From Gavia stellata (lineage: Eukaryota > Chordata > Aves > Gaviiformes > Gaviidae): a stretch of 64,000 bases of DNA. Positions 22,701-37,700 of this stretch are shown piece after piece (position 1 is the first letter of the stretch; every line of letters begins with the position of its first letter). Location of the stretch: contig NC_082613.1 in NCBI RefSeq assembly GCF_030936135.1, positions 4,030,001 through 4,094,000 of the forward strand, written 5' to 3'. The notes below the pieces were generated by a model. The model was not told where the DNA came from and did not search any database. It saw nothing but the letters and a program-made list of their open reading frames with translations. The translations under genes and the position numbers were made by a program.

Positions 22701-25700
22701 CTGGGTTGCTGTTGTGGGGTTTTTGAGCTTTTTCTTGTTCCTTTTTCCACCCGTGCTCTCAATCAGTGCAAACAAAAAGTTTACATATTGATTTGCATTA
22801 GCAGGCTTACATCCTATATTTTCTGAATTGCTGTGTTACCTGTCTGCTTTGTGCCACGTTTTTCTGGCTACAGTTAAATGTTATTTTTGTACTTTTCAAC
22901 AGGGCCAGTACTGTGACATCTGTTCCTCTGCTAACAGCAACAAGGCCCACCCCATAACAAATGCCATCGATGGGACAGAGCGCTGGTGGCAAAGCCCCCC
23001 TCTTTCCCGGGGGCTGGAGTTCAACCAGGTCAACGTCACTTTGGACCTTGGACAGGTAACCCAAGTCCTTTTTGGTTATGTGGTAGACCATACTAGGAAG
23101 GACCTGCCCCTCTGCTTCTAAAAATCCTTCAGTGGTCCTTGCTGGAAGGGTGGGACAAAACCTGCTCATTTAATGACAGGGCAGGAGGCTCTGGTTAAAA
23201 TAAGGAAGGGAAAATCTCTTGTCTGTCTGTTTGTAGTATTAACTGCAGTCTGTGCTATTTGCTATTGCTGTTTAGGTTCTCCCTGAAAGTTGAGTCACTC
23301 ACAGAAACCTACCACACTATGGAGGCACCATTCCCCTAGAGAGAGGGTACCTGGCTCCAGAAGGGGGATGGTTAGCCAGGCTTCACCCCAGAAAACAAAA
23401 ATACAGCCCTGAGGAATTTAAGGCTGTGCTGTAAAAATTTAAGTGGTGTGTTTAAAACTCTTTAAAAACAGCAAGTCTGTGCTGAAGATCTTCCTACAAA
23501 GGCAAAGAATTACAATGGATGTTTGGTCTCTAATGCTGGCAAGTCAAAGGGAATTAACATTTTAATAGCATGGCTGCCAGCGCATTTATTTATTTTTATA
23601 TATATATGTATATATATATATATATATAAAAACCATGAAGGGCTGCAGGATGTGGGTCTGCTTTCTGGTATGGGGCCATCACTCTGGCTGTTGAATGGGG
23701 GAACTCCTCAGTCCTCAGCCTGGGACAGGGGGTGCGTGAGACACCCCTTCCTCTGCAGTGCCATGCAGCCTTGTCTGCTGGCAGCAGTTAGCCCCTGTAA
23801 TTCAGAATTCAGAGCATTTGCTCTGTAGTCTATGGCAGTTCAGCAGTTAACTACTGAAGTGCCCCCATGAATAGGTAGGGCACTCCCCTGCTGCACTTCC
23901 CTGAGCTCTGCTACCAGCCTTGCAGCACCAAAGGCCAAGTTTGGGTCCTCTTTGGCTGGAAGGTCTGTGGGACTGGGCAGTTGTGCAGCTGTGGACAGCT
24001 CACCTCTTGCATAGGAGATGTGGCTTCTGTGATTGCTCAGGCAGCCTTTCAGGGGCTGAGTGCACTGCCCCTTTATTTGGGAGTTTGCACTGATTGCAGT
24101 GATTTCAAGCCTTGCTGGGCACTGAAGCTTTGCACTGACCTTGCACGTGGCTTTTTCACCCCCTGTGGTGGAGTAAAGGCTCATTTGTCACTGCTGTTTG
24201 TAAGGCGTCTGAGTCCAAATTTATAGGTGTAGATACCTGGGATGTATTGGTGATGATACCCTTCTATCAGATGCCTCAAACACACACTTCAGTCCCCAGG
24301 ATTGTCTCTGATCCGCTCCCTGCCCTGCTGTAGCACTTGCTTGGAGCCTCTCAAACACCCTCCACAAATTTGTTCTCTCCCATGAGTGCCAGCTATCTAA
24401 AGCTGTGCTATACACAGCGCCAGCAAAATATCTCCTAACACCGGGGGCACATGATGCATCGCATAATAGCTGTGTGGGCAAAGCCTCCCCAGGCCGCACA
24501 CAGTGTGCTGATCCCGTTAGCCAATGTAGGTGGCATCTGCTGTGTCTCTTAGGAACTTCCCAGCTGGCAGGGGTGTGCTGGGTGGGTGGATCGCTTGCAC
24601 TCCCTCCTTGGACCAAGGGCCAGCCTGCAGCACAGCTTTCTAATCACTCGCCGCTTCTCTGGAAAGGGTTTTTCAAAGACCAACTTTCCTTGAGAGTTTC
24701 TCCTCCTCTTTGTCATTGTCTGTGGCAACTTTCTGGCTTCAGGCCAGAGCTAAGGCAGCCATGCTGTGCGCTTGCAAGCTGCTGCATTTGGCTCACCTGG
24801 GGATTTGCAGCCTTCAGAGCTGCAGTGCTGGGAGGCAGAGCCTGGAATAATTGGGGGGGGGGGGGGGGGGGGGGGCTGCAGTACTGCTAAAACTGAGCTG
24901 GTGTAAGTTTACTTTCTCTCTCCTGCCCTTCTCTCCCAAGCCTCTGTATTTGCTCTCATTACCCTGGGAGGTGGGATTGCGCCACCGTTTCTGCCAGGTT
25001 TGCAGCAGAACTTGCATGTGTGGTGCTGGTTGCAGTTGCTTCACCTAGTGGGGAGTTTCTCTGGGCTCACAGATCCTCTGCTTCCCTGCCACCTTTGCAA
25101 AGTAAGCAGTTGCCCAGCTGGTCTCAACAGGAGCACAAACGTAAAGCTTCACCCCATTTTTAGTGGCTTCCTCTTTATACATGCCCTTATTGTATGTAAT
25201 TGCTATAATAACCTGTTTATGCTCCTGGTGAGAGTCAGTTCTTTGCTTTTCCCTCCTTTGTTTTGGTAGGTCGGGCAATAGAAACAAGATGAAATGTTAC
25301 AGAATCGCTAATTTCCTCCTTTTGAAGTTGAGGCTAGTTGAAAGGATTGAAGATAAAAAGAGGAATTCTTGGGACCCAGTGGGATCTGCAGGGCGAGTGC
25401 AGGATCAGGGCAGTGTACCTGGCAGCCAGGCTTTGCAAATTCCTTGGATACCTGTGAAACAGCGCAGGTAACACCCTCAAAGGCATGTCTGAAAGCAGGG
25501 CTTTTTTTGGCTGGCAAACAAGGCCTCTCCTTGCTCCATGTAACCCTCTAGGGAGCTCTTGGACCAATTAACATTTAATTTAAAGGACTGACAGCCACTA
25601 AAAGCTTTTGTCGCTTTGGGGGATCATGAGTGCCTGGAGTGCAGGTGCTGATGGCATGGTGCTTTGGCGGGGCACCACAGGGGCTGGCACAGGAGGTGAT

Positions 25701-28700
25701 GGTGTCAGCCCCCTCCCTTCACTGCTGTGCTTCCCTGCTGCCTTTGTCCCTCTCAAGCCATAAGTGCTTAATTACCTGCTGGAATCAGGTTTCTCCTGCA
25801 TTTGGCAAGGCTCTGGCAACTGGGATAGGGGCAGTTAATTAAGCAGCCTGTTGGTCTTTACTTTTGCTGGCTGGGAGCTTGCTCTCCTCACGGGGATGTT
25901 AAAATCCTATGGGAAGGACAGAGGCAGGAATATCATTCACAGCCAGCAAATAAGTTAAAAAATGGCTCAGGCTGGCCACCCAGCTGGCGTGAGTATATTA
26001 AACACTTGCATCATGTCATCTTAGTGTCAGCAGTGGCCTAATCTTAATGACTTCATTGGCAAGGCGGATCAGAGCTCCCACCACAGCATGGGAAGAGATT
26101 GTGTCTGTTTATCTGCTGGGGGGTTTGGATCTGAATTGCTCCCGCTGGTGCCGTGTGTGTTCCTGCCTCCTTGGGGATGGATGTTTTTTCTTTACAGAAT
26201 TGGTGGGGGGAAAAAGCTGGGAGGGGAGGAAAAGTTGCTGAGGGTTCCCATGTCAGACACATGTTTGGGAGCCAGAAATATGGCAAACGTCTTCAAGGAG
26301 GGAAGTTAAATGGATTTTAGAAGCTGCTGGGGCAGGGAGTATGATGAGGGAATGTTTTTTTCTTTCTTGCTTTTAATCTTGACCTTGTGCTTAAAGCTTT
26401 AGTATATTTAGGGTGAATGGCTGGGCCACTGCATGGGTTTGCTGCAGAATACAACATTGCGGCACCATGACGAAGCACGGTTCAGCTCTCCAGCGTGGAA
26501 GAATTGGAGGGTGCCATGCTCTGGGAGGATGCTGTTGTGTGTTGTGGCATTGCTGGACAATCTGGACTTGTCCCTGAAACTGCCCGTCCTGTTCTGCCTG
26601 GCTTGGAGGGCAAAGGCCCATGTTGTGACAGAGGCTCCTAAGCCTGCCCCACTGCGGCTTAGCTCCAAGCTCTCTCCTCTCCAGCCCGGAGCCTTCAGAC
26701 CAGCTGGAAACGGGAAAGTGCCTCTGCTGCAAAGGGGCTGTGCAGGGAGCAGAGGGATAGGAGACCATGACTCATTGCCCCCATGGGAATTGTCCCCTGT
26801 GATCCAGCTGTGATTAAGTGCCACAGTGGGTGGAGGGGAGGAAAGGGTGTGATGGAAGATTCTTTTTATTTTTTTCAAGAAGGTCGTTTGAGTCAGAGCT
26901 GACAAAAATCAGGAGGTTTAAAGAAACATGAATGGTTGGCTTCCTGCCAGGGCCTGACATCTTCCTTGCATGAAGGTGAACACAGGCCAGCCCTTCCCAG
27001 AGATGTTTATGGATAGTTGGTGCTTTATGATAAACTCTGTGGAGAGGAATGCTTGCAGTCATGCAAGAGCAGGAGCTTCGTGCCAGTGCTTGCTTGAGGT
27101 TAATTACTGTGGTGAGAAGGTGGCTGGATAGCATCCCCCATCTCCCCCCCACCATCCCCAGAGTCTGCTGGCCCTGATGACACTAGAGAACAGCAGAATT
27201 TTAGACTGAAGCTTTGCAGGGAGTTTTGATTTACACCCCAAAGGTATTTAATTCGGCAGTGCCGCACAGAGGGTGTGCAGTCTCCCCTACACATCGGTCA
27301 CCAGCAAGAAACATCTACATCCATTCACCTCTGCCACCGAGGAGAGAAAAGGCACCTCCTCCTTTGGACAGTACCAGGCTGTTGCTGCTTAAAATGCAGC
27401 TCCCTTTAGGGTTTTAAAAAAAAAAAAAGTTGCATTCATTGGTAACTCACAAAGATAGAAAGGAAATGAAAAGGATTGTGAGCTGAGCTCCCTGGTCAGT
27501 CTGAAGGTGTATTTTGTAGTCACTGTAAGATGTGTCTAGGCAAGGGAGTAGATTGATAGCTTACCGGGTGCCTTGAGTACCTCTTGAGTTTTCTGGTAAT
27601 TACAGTGGGATCTGCCAAAGTTACCATTTTTTTCTGACCTCTTTTGGGCTGATTAACTTAGGCTCACTAGGCTCTTCTAGCACCAAAGTAAGGGTGTTCA
27701 TTGGCATACTACACACTGGATGCTTCAGCCCTTGGCCAACAGGCTGCTATTCTTTCAGTGTGAAACTTCTTTCAGAAGGAGGTGGGTGTTTTTCCTGCGG
27801 TGGATTTCCAGGGCATAAACCTACTTCCTTTCCCTCTCGCACGGCAAACATGGCCCCTCGGGACCAGCTTTGCACAACAGTTAGACGTGCAGGGCGCTTG
27901 CAAATTCTGGGTATGTGGCTGAATGCCTGACTTGCATGAACAAGTCAATCCTCTTTGTGTGAACTGATCTCTTGTTAATGAATATTAAATTCCTACTCAT
28001 CCTTGGTAGATCTGGGCTGGGTTCCGTAGGTGAAAATGCCACCTGGCCTAATGCTAAAAGAACACCACTGAACCAGAGCATAGTATCCTGTGTGTTACAG
28101 TGCTCTGAAATCTTCTTTCACCTCAGTTTCTAGCCTCCCATTTATTTTCAGTTAATTGAAATAGTAATGGAAGCTCCTGGTGGAGATCTCCAGGAGCCCT
28201 CTTTGAAAGGCAGCTGGAAGGAAACCCTTGCGATGGGCTGAGGCTTACCTCCCTGTCCCCAGCAAAAGCCTTCAGCACACAGATGAATCTGATGTTTATT
28301 CCCTGGATTAATTAACTTAAAAAATCCTTCTTGATGAGAAAACCACAAGCTTTCTCTTGGGATTTCATAAGTTAATCTTGAATGGAGCTGTTCTCCTAGT
28401 GGTTGCTTTCCCTAAGCCTGGGATGGAATATAGGTGATGGTCATCCAAGAAGAATTTTCAGCTGAAAACCTTTCCCTTCTTTCACCTTCTTCCTTTTGCA
28501 CCTTCATTTCAATTGTTGCGAGAGCTCTTACCTGCCTCCGAGGGACGTAGCTGCTGCCTACGTTTACCCCCGAGACATCCTGTTCATTCTTGCTATACAC
28601 AGGGGGAGACTTGAAACCAGTCTCTTCCTTTCCTTCCCCTTGGGGATGTCTTCTGCATCCTGTTCCCCAGCACGCGTCACTGGAAAATGCACAGCTTTCA

Positions 28701-31700
28701 TTTCTCTTGGGGCCACAGGCTGCCTTATCTGCCTGGCATGTGTTTTTCACAGAGCACTGCAAGAATGGGTGCAGATGTAAGTTTTTTTGTACATAGTTTT
28801 TACTTTAATTTCTCTTACTGTAAGGACTACTTGTTCTTCACTGTACTGGGGCACCACTGTGGGAAAGGGGTAGGAAGGCTTAGTGACGTTTATTGTGAGC
28901 TTTTGCACCTTAAGTAAAGGGCTGGGGCGTAAAATCTCTAACAAAGACATTCTTTCTCCAAATTGTTCTCTGGCTCTTGGAGCAAAAGCAGTATTTAAAA
29001 GAAAGCATGTTAAGCAGGCTGAGCAGAAATCCTTTTTGCTTTCAACAGCTGAGACTACAGCCTCTTCTGTGTAGAGTCCTCTGCAATTGCCATAAAATCC
29101 TCCAAAAGTAGATCAAGATCTTGATTTGCTTGTTCATAGGCTTCAGAATCCTAGTTCCCCGATCTAAAATGGCCTGTGGCTTCCCTTTAACTATAGAGCC
29201 TGTTCAGTGCTGCTGTATTTTAACATGACTGTCGAGTGGAAGTGGGGTGCGTATTTGTAATGCTTTTCTGGGAAAAGCAGAAAAGGTGTGACTGTGAGAG
29301 AGAGCACAGCACTGGGAGCTGGCGCTGAGCCCAGGTGTATGGATCTTCTCTTCTCTCCCAATATATATTCCCCTTTATTGTTTGAAATATCTTAGCTTGT
29401 GAAGGCTGTTCTGTTTTCTTCAAAGTTGCAGTTCCCCTGACCCGGACCAGCAGCTGGTTTTTTTTCTTTTTTTTTTGTGCTGATAAGGGGAGATTTTTGC
29501 CTTTGCTTGGCCCTTCTCGACCTCTCTGTGATATCTGCCAGCTCCCACCGGATTCCTGGCTCCAGCAGCTGTGTGGGAGCTGCTCAGGTGAGCGGGAAGG
29601 GAGTGCCCGCTTGTTAATCAAGCAGGGATCTGTCTCCTCTGGCAGCAAGAGCAGACCCATCCTCTCCCTTTCAAACAGCCTTGCCAAGTTGGATGCCAAG
29701 TTCCACTCTCTGGGATCCAGAACGGCTAAGGCTGAGATTTCTTTCCTCTTGGTTAGTGCTGGTGGTGGCTGCTGTAAGGGAAAAGATGTGCAGAATACCA
29801 CTTTAGGTAAATCATGGATGACATGAACCAGTACTGCTTAGAGTCAGTTTCTAGGGCTGCAATGAGTAGATGGCATTTCACTTGTAATATCTGATTCCCG
29901 AAAGACCTCCATGCTGCACGCCTGCTAGGCTGTGAGCACAGAAGAGAAGGCTCTCAGGGGAGCAGGAAGCTCTGGGCAGATCACTCAGCATTGTGGCACC
30001 TTTTGTGGCCTCCAAGGAGGGTGTTTCTGCCCGTCCTTTGCATCTTGTACAAATGACCCTTGTGCTTCAATGGCTTAATCTTCCCAGAGGCTGCGCTTGC
30101 TCTGCCTAGACCTGAACCAGCTCCGGAGAATTCAGGTGTTAAAATAAGCCTCAGCCTCCCCCCGCCGAACAGCTCCAGGTAACAACTGATGAAAGGATAA
30201 TTACCCTGTTTCTAAAAAGCGCGTGCAAGATTTCCACTGTAATTTCTCCCTAGTTATTGTTGCCTATTTTTAATTTTGGCGCAATGAGAAACGAGGAGGC
30301 TGATGGTGAGGTTTCCTGCCATGGAGCTCCCCCTCCTTGCCAGGCTGCGTGCTCCTGCTCAACTCCCTGGGATTCTTCAAAGACTAGGAGAAAGCCTCGG
30401 GGCGAGCACGAGCTGGAGAGAGGTCAGGCGAGCTGTGAGCTGGTGTATGGGAGGCTTTAGTTTGTAATGAATAGCTGGAAGGCAAGCCTTGTAATTTCTT
30501 GCTGTTCTCCTGGAAAGTGTCTGCTTGGCTGGACTGGTAAACAAGAGCGTGCCTTGAATCGGGTGTGAATGTGTGCAGATACGCGTGCTCCAGGGGTCAG
30601 CTTCGTCCGGCCTGTTTGTGGTTGTAGCAGGCAAGTTAAAACAGACCAGAACCGTCTAGGTCAGGCCTCTGTTCACAGGAGAGTTGTGTTTTCCTACTTC
30701 AGACAGATGTTACAAGGAGCATCTTGTGAAGGTCGCTGTACCCTGTGGAACCAGAGAGGTTCACAGCTCTGACAGAGCATGCTGGCATCTGAGTAGGCGG
30801 GTTAGTGTCTGCTGCACTTCGGCTTGTCCCATCTCCAAAATGGCAATACTGCATCGATGTCCATTCTGTGTGTACAGCCTGGTACCAAGCTGGAGCCTGC
30901 CCAGCACCAGACCAACAAGCACAAAGTCATTTGCTGAAGAGAATGATTTCTTGAGTCGAGCCCCCAAGAGAGCTCTTGGCTTGGCCCCGTGTAGCCCTTC
31001 TCTTCTGTCTGTCATCTTCCTCCAGCATAGTGACAGCATCCCTCATCACTGTGGGAGGTGCTTGGCTGTCCATGAACTCATGCCCCAAACACAAACCCGA
31101 GCGCATGCTCCTAAAGCTGAGGGCTGTGAGCCTGGAGTGCTGCCCATCCTGCTCTTTGTGTGACCCAGGTGTGGGCTGGGAGTCACACTCATCCTGTGGC
31201 ATTGCACAGTCAGTTCAGTTCTTGACGCTTGTCCTGATGACGACTAGAAGCCCCTCAAGTGGATTGTTCCTGCTTCCCAGGGCAGGTTTCCGGGAGCTGT
31301 CCTTGCCCTCCGCAGCTCCTGCACAGCTATGTCCTGGCTCAGATCCACTGGGCTGGCAGGGAGGATGCTAAATACATTTCTGATCATCTGCCTAGTCAGC
31401 TTCTCTGCTCTTTCAAGCCTCTTCTAGCCCCCTGCACCTTTCTTTTGATGCTTTACCAAGCCTGGCTCAGCCCTGCTTTCATCTCTGCCTTATCCTTTTA
31501 TTATAGTCATAAACATGGGCCTCCGGGCTGTGCCCAGCCTTGATCCTCAGCCGTTTCCTGTTTTCTGGATTCAGTGCTCTTCAAATTCTAGACATCCCTT
31601 CCTGTGTGTGATGCCAAGCAGTGCAATACATAGTGCATTGTTTGCTGTTTGATAGAAAATAAAGGGAGACCAGTAAGAAGACACAAGGTGAGAGGTGTAT

Positions 31701-34700
31701 GCCTAGTGTCATGGGACGGAAGAGTCTTTCTAAATGGCTTATGAGTAGACTCAAGATCAGTGGCAGCTAATTAGGGAAATGTGGCCTATTCACACAGACC
31801 TGGTAATGGAGTTTTTGATTCTGAAGGCGTGGTGAGGGCATGGTTAGAGAGGAGGAATTGCAACAGGGATTTGTCATACTGGGAGGTCCAGGGAGGAGGA
31901 TAAGGCCTTGAGAGTGGCACATGGATGACTCTGCAGAAGGTGAGGATGGCACAGTGGTTTGGGGCTACCTTGGTCACCAGAGACTCTGACAAGGATGGGA
32001 GGAATGATGTTATTTTGTTCTCTGCAGAAGGACTTGCTAAGCATGACTATAAAAAAGGCTTTTGTTAACATGAAGTCACTGCTAATGGAAGGTGGGTCTG
32101 GATGGTGCCAGCTCCTGTTTGTGCAGCACAGGAAGCAATGGTGCCTGTTTTTTCCAAGCACCCCAACCTGGCCCCGTGAATGCTGCTTTGGAAAGGCAGC
32201 CACCCAGAGACAGGGAGAACAGAGGTGGGGCTGTTAGGGACTCAGCATCCACTTCCCTTCTCAGTCCTCTTCTGAGGTGGTTCATTATGTTCTCTAGGTG
32301 GACTGGATATCACTTACTTGATGACAGCAAGGGTGTGTAGCAAACTGCCTGCCAGCATGGTGGTACCACTGCTAGGGTGCCAGGTGGCTCCGGAACAGCA
32401 GGGATGGGGACATACTCCTTCCTGACAGGTCTGCTCAGGGGTGACAGCCTCTGGCAGAGAGGGGGAGCAGGTAACGGGGGCCAGCAATTGCTGCTGCAAC
32501 AAGACTTGCCAGGGCTTGCCGGTCAGAGGTCCTGGAGGACAGTGTTAGGATGGTAGTTTGATTCTCTTGTCCTTGCCTCTGTCAAATAACAAAATGTTCA
32601 TGGGACATGTGAGTCTCCTGGATGTGGTGCGAAGCTTCATACCTCTTGTTCCCACTACGTCTACCTTGAGGAGCTGTGACTCTGCCAGAAGGGTTAAATT
32701 AGCTGAGCTCCTGTTGCAGAGATACATTTGTCTGTGGTGCATGGTGTACATGGTTATCTGGAAGTTAGAACAGTTTCCCTTAGAATAAGTTGCCTTTATC
32801 CCAGAAGATTTGCATATCATTGATGGATTTTACCATTGTACCTATGTGTGCTGAAAACCACATCTTTGATGGAGCAGATTTACTGGCAAAGCCTGTGCGT
32901 ATAACTCTGCTCTAGTTGGTGTGCTTTCCCTGAGAATAATTTTGCATCTCCTGCTTGGCATCCTGAGCCTTTTCAGTGATTTGTTTGCATAACCCATGCA
33001 GTGACAAGCAAACAGCCAAACCCTGAGAGTTGCCACAATTTTTCACACGTGCATTTTGTTGCTCTTTCCCATTTCTTTCTTTGTCTGCTTTGATACAGAG
33101 CTCTCCCTCACACACACACACACACTCAGCTGAGCTCTATTTATGAGTTCCTACCAGTTCCCGTCACTGTGGATTGGAGCATGCCCCGTGACCAAAAAAC
33201 AGTTGGCATGCTGCAGTAGGCATCTCTTGGATCTAGTTAAATGCATATGATGCCAAGCCCTGATGGGAAGGGGAAAAGAATGGCTTTCTGCTATTTGCAC
33301 ATGGCTGCAAACTGTAAACACAGACTCATGACTGCAAACAGAAATCTGTATCACTGGCTTCATCATGACTTCACTGTTGTTGTCCTGGCTGTTTGCTAAA
33401 GCTGTTCCTTAATCCTTTTCCAGGCTTTTGCAAAGTCTGCATCCACCCGAACTTAGTGGGCACAAAGATTTTGGCTGGACTCCAGGATGGGTTTTGGTTT
33501 TTCCTTTCTTTGCTTTCTGCCTTGGAGTAGGCTTACTTCAAGTCTCTGTAAATGGGACTGTAAATACAAGGGGGCACTTGGGGGATTGTGAGTACAAAAC
33601 CTGTGTTCTTGTGAGCCTTTTATGTCCGAACAGTGGTAAGAACTGCCGCGCAAACGCTGTAGCTGCAGATCTCTGCTGGTGTTAGCAATGGCATCGGGAA
33701 TGTTAATCCCGCTGTGGCCCTGGTATGCGCTGCTGTTGGGTCAGCTAACCCAGCTCTGAATGGCAGTGTCATGGTGGGGAAACTTGCTGACAAATGTTAA
33801 CATAGTGCATGGCTATAACACAGATTTTTAGAAGAATAAACCTGCTTGCACGTGTCGGGTTTGGCTTTGTTGAAATCTGCTAACAACTATAGCTTTAAAC
33901 CCAGTGTTGTCAAGGCTTGCAGGAACCATGCAGAATTACAGAAAAGCAATGTTGCTGAAATGTTTGGAAGCTTGGTTCAGTTTGGTTTGGTGCAGGGAGC
34001 TAACACATAGTGCAAGGGAGACTCTTTTCCTGTGGGAGTCAGGTCTTCTCTGTACACGTGGGACCTGGAGCTGCTGCCTGATGATGGTCCAGAAAGAGAC
34101 CTTCCAAAACCACTCCTTGGCCCTGGGAATGAACAAGGTGGAAGTAAGAAAGACAGGGAATGGAGAGCAGAAAGGAAATGGCATTTGCCACCTCCTAGAA
34201 CTGGAGTCAGAAGCAGACAGAAATAAGGTGTCAGAGCTGGAGCATCCATATTCCCTCCCAAATCCAATGGAGGAAAGATTTAGGTGTACTGCTCTTGAGG
34301 GCCAGAGAGGTTGGGTCTCCTCTGAGGTTTGTGTGAGTCATTCATCTTCGGCATTTGGCTATTTGAAAATGAAAAGCCTTTCAGTGGCTTTGGTGGCAAG
34401 CTGAGACCTCTCACTTTGTGCCAATTTTTAGCTAATTCATCCTCTTCCATTTCCTTCCCCTCCTCACCCTTCCCATGTGCGCAGGTTTGCGACAGGATAT
34501 CCACTCCATTCAAGGGAATGGGGGAAATATTTGCTTGTAGCATGGCCAGTTGCCAAGATTGCTTTGTTCTCCTTGTCGCTGAAAGGACAGCCCAAGGAAA
34601 CCCTCTGAGTTGAAGCTGGCATGCAACTTGGAGTGGATTTCCTGCAGTTCTGGAAGTGAAATGCATGATACTGGGATTTTTTTTTTGATCCCATAAACAC

Positions 34701-37700
34701 GAGGGAAGAGAAGACCTGGGTGGGCTACAGACAGGCTGGGTCTGAAATCCTCTCTTTGATGGGAAATTGCTGTGACACAGTCATACAAGTTGTGCCTTGT
34801 CAAGTTAAAATCGGTCTTGGGTTTTTTTAGGTGAATTAAGAGCTGAGCTTATGAGAGGCCTGGGTTTTCTAGGAGAATTCAGTTGTGTGGTTAAGATGGT
34901 TGCCCCTGCACCATTCAGTATGTTGTAGCTGGACGCTCTTCTTGGTGACACCCAAGCCCTGCCATGATTGCAGAAGGCCTTTTTGTAACAAATTCAGTAA
35001 TGGTAGTGGCAAGAAAAGTAGTGAATTGCAGTGTCTGGGTTTTATTTAACTCCTTGGTATGGCCAAAGCAATGATGTCCAGGGCTCTGGGGTGATGGGGT
35101 TATGGGCTGTATAGAGAGGGTGAGGCAGCTCTTCCTCGGTGAAGCAGGTAGTGTGGCGGGCTGGTGCCTGGGCTGATGCTCTTAACAGCTTGCTCTGCCC
35201 ACTGTGCCCTGTGAGATAGAATATTTGATATCTGTTTGTCATAGTAGATCAGGTGGCATTTATCTGTGTGCATGCTGTTTTGTGGTGGGATCGTTATATC
35301 GCTGCCCCAGGTCCTCCAGAAAGCCCTGGGAACTTCACAGACATCTAATTCACTGTTGACCACAAAAAGAGCAGGAGCCGTTGCAAGTCTCATGTAGTGC
35401 CTAAAGCACAAAATCCTATTTGTATCCTATGGAAGCATATTCGTTTCTTTTTTCAGCCTATGATTTTCCCAAGGACTTCATGAATAAACGTAGCAAATCA
35501 GCAAGGCTTTGTCAGTACGAAAAAGGGTTTTAATATAGCTCTTTTATAGTATTTTTTTATTTTTAGAACTGCCGGGCCGAGAACGTCATGGTCCCAGATT
35601 TGTACAGCTCCTAGCACACTCTGGAGAACCCGTCCCAACGAGCTTGTGGTCCTAGCTGACGTAGCTGTGCTTGTAAAACTCTGGGTGTAAACCATCCTGC
35701 AAGCTCTCTAAAGCAGAGACAAGTATTCTTTTGTCTGGCTTTTCCATTTCAGTTGTAAACTGGCCCAGGAACTCCTAAAATGTTTAAATTGTCTTGCACA
35801 GTGAACCTCGATTGGTATTACTGTAACTTAAACAAGACATAGAATGTACAGTTGGGAATATTTGTTTGCTCTGGATGGTAGGAATGTCCTCTTGAAAATG
35901 TGCTATGCTTTGGTAAGTATGAATAGAGGGTTTTTCCACCCCCCTCTCCAGGTTTCTGAAGGCCAAAGTCTTGAAACAGCTTAGAAAGGCTGCTAAAGCT
36001 GTGCTGATAAGATAGGCAGCAAATGTGCTTGAGAGCCTAATGTAGGAACAGAAATGTCTAAGCTGTTTGCTTTCCCCTTAACAGTGTGAAAAATTAATAT
36101 GCCTTATTAAGGAGCCTGGGCAATTGTGTGGTCAGAGTAAGGGCTACACCAAAATATTATTCCTGGCTTATGTTATCCCTGGGGCTGGCAGCTGAAATGC
36201 TTGGTTCAGATGTACTGGGTAGGAGACTGGAGCTGGTTTGGACTCTGCAAAGCACCAGTTGTTGCAGTTTCATTTCTAGCAGGCTCCCTCCAGCTCTCTG
36301 AGCTTGGTACAGAGATGGGATTGCCTCTTGGTAACAGCAAGTCCCGTGTTGTTTGGAGATGTGATTTTTCTACCCAGTTAATTCCTTATTTTTTTTCCCC
36401 CACCACTTTGTCGTTAGCGTTCTTCAGCCAGTGAGCCAAGTCATCTCAAACAATTTTGGTAGCAGGTCTGTGCACCTGTTAGAACAGCGTGCTGGGAGCT
36501 TTTGGCGAGGCTGGGTTCATAACACCATCAGCCCAAGTCAGAGGATGCTGCTCTACACCCTCTGTTTTACACCAGTGCTCTCCTTCCTCCAGTCCAGCAC
36601 GCAGTCTCTACTACCGCATTTGCAATCCAGAGTGCAGCTTAAATTCACACCATGAGCACAAGGGCTGGGGACTGTTCCCTGGAGGTGATCGGACTGCACA
36701 AAGAAATGGCAAGTCAGTTGTGTGTTACCTTTAATGTGAGCAAAGGGCAGATCTGGGCCTCCTGCACTGACAAACGCAGAGGGAAATCCAGCCTTTTCCA
36801 GCATGCGCTGCTCACCCAAACCAGAGTGAAGGCAGGTGCTGTAGTCTGCCCGGCAGAGAAGCAAGTCTGCTTCCAGGGAGGGTGGAAGGGTGCTGCAGGC
36901 AAGACCCATGTGGCTTTGCTTCCCTCTTTGCTGCTTTTTGCCTGAAATGCTTGAGTGGTTACCCCAGGCCATGGGGCAGAGGAGTAGGGTGCTCATTTGA
37001 GCTGTGGGTCCCCTCTCTGCACGTGCTGGACCACTCTGACATCCACGAGCCATCTGCAGAGAGCCACTTCCATGGAAGGCCAGTTGGACATGTTTCATCA
37101 GACTGTGGCCCCGTGAGAATTACGACGCAGCTATTGCTTAAAAACTTGTTTTAAACCTCCCAAGTAAATGACATACCTGTGCTATGCCCCCACCCTGGAC
37201 ACTTGCCATCACACATGCCCTTCCTTCTTTCAGCAGTGGTCTTTCTTTCAGTGGTGTGTGCTTACACACCCAGACCTTTTATCTCCACTAAATCACAGCT
37301 TTCTTAAGCCCTTGTGTTTTCTGTAGCACTCCCCTTATCTCTGTTCCTTCCCAGGGCTGGGCAGTGGGAGCAGGGAAGCAGGAGGGGCTGAGCAAGCTCT
37401 AAATGCATGTTTGCCCTGCAGTGATGCTGTATGGCTTACAGGAACAGGCAAGACTGAGAAGCAATAGGAGTACCGGTAGGACAGTTGGGTTTTTCCATAT
37501 TGCTGGGCAGTTGGGGTTTCTGCAAGGCAATTTTTTTTAGGGTCTGAGGCAGTAGGATTTGCAGCATGTTCATGCAGCACAAAGTTGCAGTTTCTCCCGT
37601 GGATGTCAGCTCATGGAAAGGGGCTGAAAACTGGCTTGAAGGTTGCTGTCAAGTGTCTGTATGGTCTTGTCTCTGCTCTCTGTCCCCTTGGCCTTGTCCT

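Noticed and set aside
29497..29600. Cys-containing translation near a gt donor in intron 2, resembling a cassette exon
   Set aside because: The spacing of cysteines does not fit an LE or LN pattern, and insertion would break the exon 2 to exon 3 continuity seen in laminins.
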